Source of the DNA: Leptolyngbyaceae cyanobacterium JSC-12
Lineage (GTDB): Bacteria; Cyanobacteriota; Cyanobacteriia; Leptolyngbyales; Leptolyngbyaceae
Direction: 5' to 3'
NCBI GenBank assembly: GCA_000309945.1
Contig: CM001633.1
Location: forward strand, 1,138,723 to 1,202,722
Length of the DNA stretch: 64,000 nucleotides
This document shows positions 54,800-61,863 of this stretch, piece after piece. Position numbers and translations under genes: made by a program. Under the pieces are notes generated by a model, which saw only the letters and a program-made list of their open reading frames with translations, ran no database searches and was not told where the DNA came from. Every line of letters begins with the position of its first letter. The first letter of the stretch is position 1.

Positions 54800-55377
54800 A
54801 CATTCAACGGGAACTCAATCGCTTGGAGGAAATGATCCTCGATAGTCCGCGTCTGCCTGTGTGGGGTCGCACAATGGTTGATGAGGAAAAACTAATTGAG
54901 CAGCTTGATTTAATCCGGTTGAGTTTACCAGAAGCGTTTCATGAAGCAGAGAGTGTTGCCCGGCATAAGGAGGAGATTTTTATGCAGGCGGAGCAATATG
55001 CTCAAGAAATCATCGAAACTGCGGAGCGCCGAGCCGCTCAACTGTTAAATGAGTCTGGGATTGTGCGACAGGCTGAAATGCAGGCTCAGCAAATTCGGCA
55101 ACGAGTGCAGCAAGAATGTGAAGCAATTCGGGAACAAACCATTTCTGAAATTGACCGCATGCGGCGGCAAGCTCAACAGGAACTAGAAGATATGCAACGG
55201 ATGGCGATCGCTGAATGTGAAGAAATTCAAGCAGGGGCAGACGAGTATGCTGATCGCACGCTTCAGGATATGGAATTACAGCTTGCAGAAATGCTACGGA
55301 TTATTCGCAACGGTCGCCAACAAATTCAGGCAGATACCACTGTTCGTCGTGATCCGGGAATGCCTCACCGTCGTTAG
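54691..55377 (+). CDS. Cyanobacterial coiled-coil protein of the coaD locus
   Basis: 228 residues; ATG 54691 lies inside coaD, giving a 109-bp overlap. The first 35 residues are disordered. The core [40 protein letters not shown] and a long Arg/Glu/Gln-rich coiled coil (about 80-190, EAEEXYA-type repeats such as [20 protein letters not shown]) follow. I recognise it as a protein conserved next to coaD in cyanobacteria, with a DivIVA- or ATP-synthase-b-like heptad pattern. Role unknown; a structural or polar scaffold is an inference. Confidence 0.8.
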   Translation: MLRQDSSSTSPEHGFNPAVGASQNGVSPRDGGRPGVDIQRELNRLEEMILDSPRLPVWGRTMVDEEKLIEQLDLIRLSLPEAFHEAESVARHKEEIFMQAEQYAQEIIETAERRAAQLLNESGIVRQAEMQAQQIRQRVQQECEAIREQTISEIDRMRRQAQQELEDMQRMAIAECEEIQAGADEYADRTLQDMELQLAEMLRIIRNGRQQIQADTTVRRDPGMPHRR

Positions 55378-55471
55378 CGATCCTAGTCTGGATTTCCAGA
55401 TTCGTGTTACAAACTGTTAGTATCAACGATCGCTTAATCCTTAATCATTTTTCACGTTCCAACACAACTCT

Positions 55472-56047
55472 ATGTCCAGTCAGCCTCCCGGAACGCCTCG
55501 TCCTCTCTGGCGTGTTATCTCATTACCAATGATTGTTGCTGTAGGGATCTTCGCGATCGCAATCATTTTGACCACTCCAGGCGCCGCTGTTGCGCTACCA
55601 ATGCCTCAACCTGTGATAGGAGCGGGTAGTTTGTTCTCCTTTGCAGGCGATCGCCCCACGAATCTTGGTGTCAGTAATGGGCTACTGGCACCTTGCCCCA
55701 CCAGTCCAAATTGTGTCAGCAGTCAAAGCAAAGATAGCAAGCACCAGATCGACCCACTCCAATTTAACCATCAACCTGCTGAAGCACTTGAAGCCCTAAA
55801 GTCCATTGTCCAAGAGCTTCCTCGAACCAGAATTGTTTCAGAAACTGATAATTACCTGTATGTTGAATTTGCTAGCGCCCTAATGGGATTTGTGGACGAT
55901 GTTGAGTTTTATGTTGACCCAACCGAGAATGTTATTCAAGTACGTTCAGCCTCTCGGCTAGGAGAATCCGATTTGGGCGTAAACCGCAAACGGATTGAAG
56001 CTATTCGCAAACAGTTGACTGGTTTGAATTTGGTCTCTGGTTCTTGA
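55472..56047 (+). CDS. DUF1499 family protein
   Basis: 191 residues with an N-terminal hydrophobic segment (about 15-32, ISLPMIVAVGIFAIAIILTT), then the DUF1499 core: CPTSPNCVSSQS, ALEALKSIVQELPRTRIV, NYLYVEFASALMGFVDDVEF and IQVRSASRLGESDLGVNRKR. The paired cysteines in the first element are characteristic. Probably anchored to a membrane facing the periplasm or lumen; function unknown. Convergent with sigC. Confidence 0.88.
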   Translation: MSSQPPGTPRPLWRVISLPMIVAVGIFAIAIILTTPGAAVALPMPQPVIGAGSLFSFAGDRPTNLGVSNGLLAPCPTSPNCVSSQSKDSKHQIDPLQFNHQPAEALEALKSIVQELPRTRIVSETDNYLYVEFASALMGFVDDVEFYVDPTENVIQVRSASRLGESDLGVNRKRIEAIRKQLTGLNLVSGS

Positions 56048-56144
56048 AAACCCTCCCTAAAAACGTAAGGACGCTCCACAAAACGTCCTCACTAGAGATG
56101 AATCAATTCATCGCTTGGGTCAGAAAGCTTAAGTATAAAGCTAT

Positions 56145-57389
56145 CTAACTGAGAGCTTCTAGATAATCGCGAACCCGATTGCGACGCTTGGGTTGGCGCA
56201 GTTTTTGCAATGCTTTCGCCTCAATTTGGCGCACTCGTTCACGGGAGAGATCAAGGGCACGACCAATTTCAGCCAGTGAATAAGGCTGCCCATCCCCCAA
56301 GCCAAAGCGCATTTGAATGACATCTCGTTCGCGGCTCGTGAGATCGGCCAAAAGTTGTTGCAAATCCCGACGCAACGCTTCCCGCATCAAGGTATCTTCG
56401 GGGGTAATATCATCGGTTTCCAGCAAATCGCCAAGCTCGGTATCTTTTTCTTTCCCAACTTTGGTTTCTAAGGACACTGAACGAGGGACTCGCAGCAATA
56501 CTTCCCGCACCTGAGGCGGAGTCATGTCCAGTTCTTTCGCAATATCCTCCATAGTGGCAGTGCGCCCTTTCTCCTGGGAGATTTTGCGCTGTGCCTTCTT
56601 GATCTTGTTCAGCTTTTCGGTGATGTGGACGGGTAGGCGAATGGTGCGGCTTTGAGTCGCGATCGCCCGTGTAATGCCTTGCCGAATCCACCAGTAAGCA
56701 TAGGTGCTGAATCGATATCCCTTGGTAGGGTCAAACTTTTCAACTGCTCGTTCCAGTCCCAACGTGCCTTCTTGAATCAAATCCAGCAGTTCCAGTCCAC
56801 GATTCTGGTACTTTTTGGCAACTGACACAACCAGGCGCAAATTTGCCTTAATCATGTGTTCCTTTGCCCGAATCCCTTCCATCTGGATGGTTTCCAGTTC
56901 TTCCACAGAAAGCTTAGCAACCTTTGCCCATTCACGCTTGCCTTCTGCCATGATGGGTTTGAGATCAGCAACCGTGACGCCTGCCTCCGTTGCCCAGCGT
57001 TCCAAAGAGGGACGGTGCCCCAAATGAGCCGTGAGGCGATCGTGAGCTTCAATCAACTTGACGTACTGCTGAATCGCACCTGCTTCTTTATCTGCCGTTC
57101 TCTGCCGGAGGTCTAACAAGCTCATATAGCGCTGTACTCGCTGAGCTTCCGAAACTTCTTCATCTCGCCCTAATAGGCGCACCCGACCAATTTCTTGCAG
57201 ATAAAGGCGCACCAAATCCGTTGTACGGCGACTTGCGGCGCGGCGAAGGTGGTCTGGATCCATCGAATCCATCTCTAGACTCATCAGGTCTTCAACTGCT
57301 GGGTCACCATCTGGGACATCAGACTGAAAACGCTGAGAGAAGGCTTGCTCGTCGTAGTCTGCTTCAACGTAGAAAGATGTTGCTGGCAT
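56145..57389 (-). CDS. sigC: RNA polymerase group 2 sigma factor SigC
   Basis: 414 residues from ATG 57389 (MPATSFYVEADYD); the longer frame to 57452 is not supported. Region 1.2 RRTTDLVRLYLQEIGRVRLL, region 2 KANLRLVVSVAKKYQNRGLE and DLIQEGTLGLERAVEKFDPT, region 3 RTIRLPVHITEKLNKIKKAQ, region 4 SRERDVIQMRFGLGDGQPYS and ALDLSRERVRQIEAKALQKL. The N-terminal MPATSFY and ADYDE pattern, and the length, match cyanobacterial SigC, a non-essential sigma factor linked to stress and stationary-phase transcription. The 436 bp upstream carry three palindromes. Confidence 0.93.
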   Translation of the reverse strand: MPATSFYVEADYDEQAFSQRFQSDVPDGDPAVEDLMSLEMDSMDPDHLRRAASRRTTDLVRLYLQEIGRVRLLGRDEEVSEAQRVQRYMSLLDLRQRTADKEAGAIQQYVKLIEAHDRLTAHLGHRPSLERWATEAGVTVADLKPIMAEGKREWAKVAKLSVEELETIQMEGIRAKEHMIKANLRLVVSVAKKYQNRGLELLDLIQEGTLGLERAVEKFDPTKGYRFSTYAYWWIRQGITRAIATQSRTIRLPVHITEKLNKIKKAQRKISQEKGRTATMEDIAKELDMTPPQVREVLLRVPRSVSLETKVGKEKDTELGDLLETDDITPEDTLMREALRRDLQQLLADLTSRERDVIQMRFGLGDGQPYSLAEIGRALDLSRERVRQIEAKALQKLRQPKRRNRVRDYLEALS

Positions 57390-57480
57390 AGGGCTTTGTC
57401 TCGGTTGCTCCAGATAAATGGGCTTCAGTCGTATCGTTAGTGTTCCCGTCATCCGGGACTGGAGAACATCGCTTAGAGTT

Positions 57481-57494
57481 CCGTAACGTTACGG
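57481..57494. promoter_or_regulatory. Perfect palindrome upstream of sigC (candidate operator)
   Basis: CCGTAACGTTACGG is a perfect 14-bp inverted repeat, about 92 bp before the sigC start codon. Palindromes of this kind are typical operator sites; no cognate regulator is identified. Confidence 0.4.
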
Positions 57495-57733
57495 TTTTCG
57501 ATGAAAATCAACAGTTTGCTGTGTAATTTTTATGCAAACTTTTTCTAGAACCTTGAGTTGACGGTCACTGCACCCAGAGTCATTTCAGTAGATCAACCAG
57601 GTTCGATGTCAAAAGAGTGTGACATTTTTTCGGTTGTCTTCAGGGCAGTATAAAAATCTTTCGATGAGTGACGGGTGACCTAAATCAACGGTTAAGTTAA
57701 CCTACATCACCCTCTCCCTAGTTTCCTGATACA

Positions 57734-57757
57734 AATGAAGAATCAGGCTTCTTCATT
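57734..57757 (-). terminator. Hairpin downstream of gpsA
   Basis: AATGAAGAA (57734-57742), loop TCAGGC, TTCTTCATT (57749-57757): perfect 9-bp stem, 69 bp past the gpsA stop on the minus strand. It lacks a strong T-tract. Confidence 0.4.
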
Positions 57758-57825
57758 AAGGCTTTGAATAGGATGAAGATTGAGTAATAGAACTATGAAG
57801 ATCAATGATTAAGCTTGTGTTTTCT

Positions 57826-58788
57826 CTATGAAGTGATCTCAGGCTTATGGTCTCGTAGCATCAAGGCTTCTACAGCTGCTTGGGGAGTAATCTCGCCTTG
57901 TAACAGTCGATGTACTTGCTGAGAAATAGGCACTGCAATCTGTTGTTGATTGGCAAGGCGCACTAATACTTGAGTCGTATTAACGCCTTCCGCTGTACCA
58001 GATAAAGTTGCTAAAACTTCTTGTAGTAATTTGCCCTGAGCCAGTCCATAGCCAACTTGATAGTTGCGGCTTAAAGGACTGTTGCAGGTGGCCAAAAGAT
58101 CGCCCAAGCCGGACAATCCATAAAATGTTTCAGGTTTGGCTCCCCAATAGCTGCCAATTCGGATGATTTCTGCCAATCCACGGGTCACTAGAGCAGCTTT
58201 GGCATTCGTGCCAAGTTGTAAGCCGTCACAAGTGCCCACAGCGATCGCAATCACATTCTTCAAAATTCCACCCAGTTCCACACCTAACCCATCGGGATTG
58301 GTATACACCCGAAAACTATTTGATGAAAACGCCAGTTGCACTCTCTCTGCGGCAGCGAGATTTTCACTAGCAACCACAGTTGCAGCAGGGAGTCCTTGCT
58401 GAATTTCGTCTGACAGGTTAGGTCCTGATAACACGACTACCGGGTGAGTCGGAAAAGCTGCCTGCCAAATCTGGGATGGCAGCATGGGCAGTTCGGTTGG
58501 GCTACCAGAATTGGCGTCTAGCCCCTTAGTGGCAGATACGAAGATAGTCTGAGTCGCAATTTGCAGCGTTTGGAGTTGTTCAACAACTGCACGAACCCCT
58601 TTCATGGAAACGGCAGAAATGACCAAATCGGCTTCATTTAATACAGACTGCAAACTGTGAGGACTTCGGCGTGACCACATTCGGACTGAATGCCCTCGGC
58701 GACTTGCGAGATTGGCTAATGTGCTACCCCAGGCACCTGAACCAATGATTGAGATGCGAACAGTTGATGAATTGAGAGAAAGACTCAT
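57826..58788 (-). CDS. gpsA: NAD(P)H-dependent glycerol-3-phosphate dehydrogenase
   Basis: 320 residues. [20 protein letters not shown] is the NAD-binding GxGxxG motif, RMWSRR the cofactor-specificity strand, [19 protein letters not shown] and the substrate lysine in [18 protein letters not shown]. The C-terminal domain has [20 protein letters not shown] and [17 protein letters not shown]. Makes sn-glycerol-3-phosphate for membrane lipid synthesis. Its ATG overlaps the lipA stop by four bases (ATGA), implying coupled translation after lipA. Confidence 0.96.
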   Translation of the reverse strand: MSLSLNSSTVRISIIGSGAWGSTLANLASRRGHSVRMWSRRSPHSLQSVLNEADLVISAVSMKGVRAVVEQLQTLQIATQTIFVSATKGLDANSGSPTELPMLPSQIWQAAFPTHPVVVLSGPNLSDEIQQGLPAATVVASENLAAAERVQLAFSSNSFRVYTNPDGLGVELGGILKNVIAIAVGTCDGLQLGTNAKAALVTRGLAEIIRIGSYWGAKPETFYGLSGLGDLLATCNSPLSRNYQVGYGLAQGKLLQEVLATLSGTAEGVNTTQVLVRLANQQQIAVPISQQVHRLLQGEITPQAAVEALMLRDHKPEITS

Positions 58789-59678
58789 AGGTTAGGACTG
58801 AGCGATCGCTGCCGTGGGTAGTGCTCCATTAATGCCCTGACTTGTTCAGCATGATAAGAACTGCGCGTCAGAGGAGAGGAAACAACCTGTAAAAAGCCAA
58901 GCGATTCACCAAATGCTTGCCACAAGTCAAACTGTTCTGGTGTGACAAAATCTTGAACGCCGAGATGTTTTTGAGTGGGCTGAAGATATTGCCCAATCGT
59001 CAAAATATCGCAGTGAACTGTCCGCAATTCTTGCATGACCTGCCTCACTTCTTCATCCGTTTCGCCCAACCCAACCATGATGCCGCTCTTAGTGTAGATG
59101 TGGGGAGCCATTTCGTGAACCCGACGCAGCAGTTCTAGCGATCGCGCATAATCCCCTTGTGGGCGTACTCGACGATACAGACGAGGAACGGTTTCTGTAT
59201 TATGATTCAGCACTTCTGGATTCGCATTCACAATAATGTCTAGCGCGTCCCAGTTGCCACACAAGTCTGGAATTAAGACTTCAATGGTGGTGTGGGGAGA
59301 TGCTTGGCGAATTGCCTGAATACAGCGATCAAATTGGGTAGCCCCGCCATCCGGTAAGTCATCTCGGTTCACCGATGTAACTACCACATGATTGAGCCGC
59401 ATCCGCCGCACGGCTTCTGCAAGGCGTTCGGGTTCACTAGGGTCGAGCGGTTTTGGTTTCTTCTCAAAATCAATATCGCAATAGGGGCAGGCGCGAGTAC
59501 AGGCAGGTCCCATAATCAAAAACGTGGCAGTCCCATTGCTGAAGCATTCACCAATGTTGGGGCAAGAAGCTTCTTCGCAAACCGTATTTAGTCCCAAATC
59601 TCGTAAAACGTCTTTAACTCTGCCAACCCGCTCCCATTGCGGAGCTTTGACTCGCAACCATTCTGGCTTGACGACCAC
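58785..59678 (-). CDS. lipA: Lipoyl synthase
   Basis: 297 residues. Two 4Fe-4S clusters are evident: the auxiliary cluster in [13 protein letters not shown] and the radical-SAM cluster in [10 protein letters not shown], followed by [40 protein letters not shown] and [20 protein letters not shown]. It inserts sulfur into octanoyl-protein to make lipoate. First gene of a lipA-gpsA pair with a four-base overlap. Cyanobacteria often have two lipA genes; this window shows one. Confidence 0.97.
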   Translation of the reverse strand: MVVKPEWLRVKAPQWERVGRVKDVLRDLGLNTVCEEASCPNIGECFSNGTATFLIMGPACTRACPYCDIDFEKKPKPLDPSEPERLAEAVRRMRLNHVVVTSVNRDDLPDGGATQFDRCIQAIRQASPHTTIEVLIPDLCGNWDALDIIVNANPEVLNHNTETVPRLYRRVRPQGDYARSLELLRRVHEMAPHIYTKSGIMVGLGETDEEVRQVMQELRTVHCDILTIGQYLQPTQKHLGVQDFVTPEQFDLWQAFGESLGFLQVVSSPLTRSSYHAEQVRALMEHYPRQRSLSPNL

Positions 59679-59894
59679 GTTTTCATCCTGTTAAACGACT
59701 TTTTCTAGTTTACTAGACCTTAATCCAGAACCAGTCAGGTATGGACGCGATCGCGCCAGTCTTCTCGTTTTGAGTTGAAGAATCAAAAGAACCTGTTGGT
59801 TTTTTGGCTCAGATGTTTTCAATCTCGGATGACTTGTGTAAAAATTAGGGACTGGGATAAAAGAGTAAAACGCGAAGAAAATCTGGAGACTGCA

Positions 59895-60131
59895 ATGGCT
59901 CGTACCTGTCAACTCACTGGGAAAAAGGCAAATAACGCGTATGCCATCTCCCACTCGCACCGCCGCACCAAAAAGCTGCAAGAAGTGAACCTGCAATGGA
60001 AACGCGTTTGGTGGGAAGAAGGAAAACGCTGGGTGCGTTTGCGTCTCTCAACAAAGGCAATTAAAACACTAGAGAAGAAGAGCCTCTCCCAGTTTGCTAA
60101 AGAAGCTGGACTTAATCTCAACAAGCTTTAA
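59895..60131 (+). CDS. rpmB: 50S ribosomal protein L28
   Basis: 78 residues, the normal size. ATG 59895 has GGAG at 59885-59888. [20 protein letters not shown], then [20 protein letters not shown] and [17 protein letters not shown] are the canonical L28 elements. The longer frame beginning at 59775 is an upstream extension with no support. Followed by a clear terminator. Confidence 0.97.
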   Translation: MARTCQLTGKKANNAYAISHSHRRTKKLQEVNLQWKRVWWEEGKRWVRLRLSTKAIKTLEKKSLSQFAKEAGLNLNKL

Positions 60132-60156
60132 TCAACTTATCGGTCTAGACCATTTG

Positions 60157-60182
60157 GGGAGTTCGATTTCGGACTCCCTTTT
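60157..60182 (+). terminator. Rho-independent terminator of rpmB
   Basis: GGGAGTTCG (60157-60165), loop ATTT, CGGACTCCC (60170-60178) with one G-T wobble, then TTTT. Classic intrinsic terminator 25 bp after the rpmB stop. Confidence 0.85.
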
Positions 60183-60237
60183 AGTGAGCTTAAACTTTAG
60201 TGAGCTTAAACGTCTTACAAAATCTGCGTGTAACCTT

Positions 60238-61860
60238 CTATTTTTTACAATAAACATTCATTTTAGAATCGGGATTGAGGTTACGGTTGAAATTACCAAA
60301 TACAAATTCCTGGTACTGCTGTGGATTAAACCAGTCTGATGTGTTTCTCAGAAAAGCATTGTTGAGCGATGGAAATACGACAATACATTGAATTGATTGT
60401 CTATCATCAATCTTAGTAAGGGTACTATCGCCATAGAACTCTCTTAAATTCCTTCCAAAATTATTCACATCTCGTTGCTCAAAGGTGAGGACATACAAGT
60501 TGTGGCGATCTGCCACATAGTTTAAATACTTTTTAATCGAGTAGTTCCACTCATAGTAAGCAACAGGATTCGTCACAATCAAAATAGAATCCGTAGGCGT
60601 TGTCTTTGCAATCACGGTTGAAAGCAGACGATTGGTTGAAAAACCCTCTAATGCAAAAATGCGAGCAGCGCTCCAAACTGGATGAAGCTTAAGAGACAAA
60701 CTGATTGTCATTAAAATCAAGAGTAGATACCTCAATTTCTTTGAGTGCAGTTTGACCTGTGAATCAAGACAGATAATGAAAAAGGAATAGGCAATAATTC
60801 CCGGCAGCAAATATCGTTGATCAATTCCAGACTTAGCATATAAAACACCTTGTGGAATCACAATTAATCCAAGCAAGATGAAAGGAATCATTAACGGAGA
60901 AAATACTTTTCGCACTATCTCCTGGGAAATAGTGTGACCCGGGGCAAAAAATTTTCCTTCATAGGTTTGAAAGATTAAAATTCCTAATCCAGCTAAAATA
61001 ATCCACCCCGACCCGTTGCTAGTTAAACTTTGAATAGCATCCCAAGTCGCAGTTGGACTAAAACCAGAAACTCCTGCATAGCCGATATCTGGAGTTGTAC
61101 CTAGAGAAAATTTAACAAATAAAAGTTCACACAAACATACAAGAAGCAATGCAATCCAAACAAAGGAAGTTTTTTGAATCGCGTGTTTCCAAGAATCTAA
61201 TGTCTTCTGATGCAACCAAACAACTAATAGCGCGATCGCTGGCAGCATGAGAATAAAGCTTTCTTTGCATAGTGACATTAACAACGCATATAGAACTACT
61301 AGTATTTGATAAACAGTTTGCCAGCGTGAATTGGTTACACTAAGCGCTACAAAGATCAGGCAGACAGACAGCAAAAAAGTTCCAACCGTCTCCGCTGGTC
61401 CCAACATCCACCAAATAGCTGATTGTGCACCTACTGTTGTGAGCAATGCGAATAAAAGTGCCTGCAATACTGAGTATTTTATTAGCTTGGCAAAGAGGAA
61501 GAAAAAAAAGGTGGTCAGAATTGCTTGTAGCCCGGTATAAGCTGCCCAAAGCGGTACATTAATGCCCAAAAATTGAGTTTGAAAAATTCGATTAATAAAA
61601 TAAAAGGGGCGAAAGCGCCCCGTTTCATGATCAATTTTTAACCATTGAGCAATGACTTCAAAAAAGCCCATTTGTTTCGTGGTTAAGTGGTAGTGAATCG
61701 CGACAAAATCGTGATCATCCATGAAGTGAAACCCCGAAAACAAGGTGCCGCTACTAATGAGCAGCAAAAACCAAAAACTAGAGATTGCTAGCAACACTAG
61801 CAAATTGCTACGTCTTTGAGAAAAAGCGATCGCCTGCGAATACAAACTTGCTAAAGACAT
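60238..61860 (-). CDS. Multi-spanning membrane protein, GT-C glycosyltransferase-like
   Basis: 540 residues with about ten hydrophobic segments (the first near 22-42, then pairs spread through residue 400). Directly after the first segment, SGFHFMDDHDFVAIHYHL puts two acidic residues in the first extracytoplasmic loop, as in the Asp-Asp/Glu motif of GT-C transferases that use lipid-linked sugars. The C-terminal 130 residues are soluble and predicted periplasmic. Family not recognised with certainty. It is four bases from the stop of the SPINDLY-type transferase gene upstream on the same strand, suggesting co-expression in protein or surface-glycan glycosylation. Confidence 0.65.
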   Translation of the reverse strand: MSLASLYSQAIAFSQRRSNLLVLLAISSFWFLLLISSGTLFSGFHFMDDHDFVAIHYHLTTKQMGFFEVIAQWLKIDHETGRFRPFYFINRIFQTQFLGINVPLWAAYTGLQAILTTFFFFLFAKLIKYSVLQALLFALLTTVGAQSAIWWMLGPAETVGTFLLSVCLIFVALSVTNSRWQTVYQILVVLYALLMSLCKESFILMLPAIALLVVWLHQKTLDSWKHAIQKTSFVWIALLLVCLCELLFVKFSLGTTPDIGYAGVSGFSPTATWDAIQSLTSNGSGWIILAGLGILIFQTYEGKFFAPGHTISQEIVRKVFSPLMIPFILLGLIVIPQGVLYAKSGIDQRYLLPGIIAYSFFIICLDSQVKLHSKKLRYLLLILMTISLSLKLHPVWSAARIFALEGFSTNRLLSTVIAKTTPTDSILIVTNPVAYYEWNYSIKKYLNYVADRHNLYVLTFEQRDVNNFGRNLREFYGDSTLTKIDDRQSIQCIVVFPSLNNAFLRNTSDWFNPQQYQEFVFGNFNRNLNPDSKMNVYCKK

Positions 61861-61863
61861 AAA

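Larger units (their letters stand above)
57390..57825. other. sigC upstream region with palindromes
   Basis: 436 bp without a gene between sigC and the 3' end of gpsA. Three palindromes: perfect CCGTAACGTTACGG (57481-57494), GGTTAAGTTAACC (57690-57702), and AATGAAGAA/TTCTTCATT with a 6-nt loop (57734-57757). The last is probably the gpsA terminator; the first two may be sigC operators. Confidence 0.6.

Noticed and set aside
59775-59894. 40-residue N-terminal extension of ribosomal protein L28
   Set aside because: L28 normally begins MARTC/MSRVC, and GGAG precedes ATG 59895.
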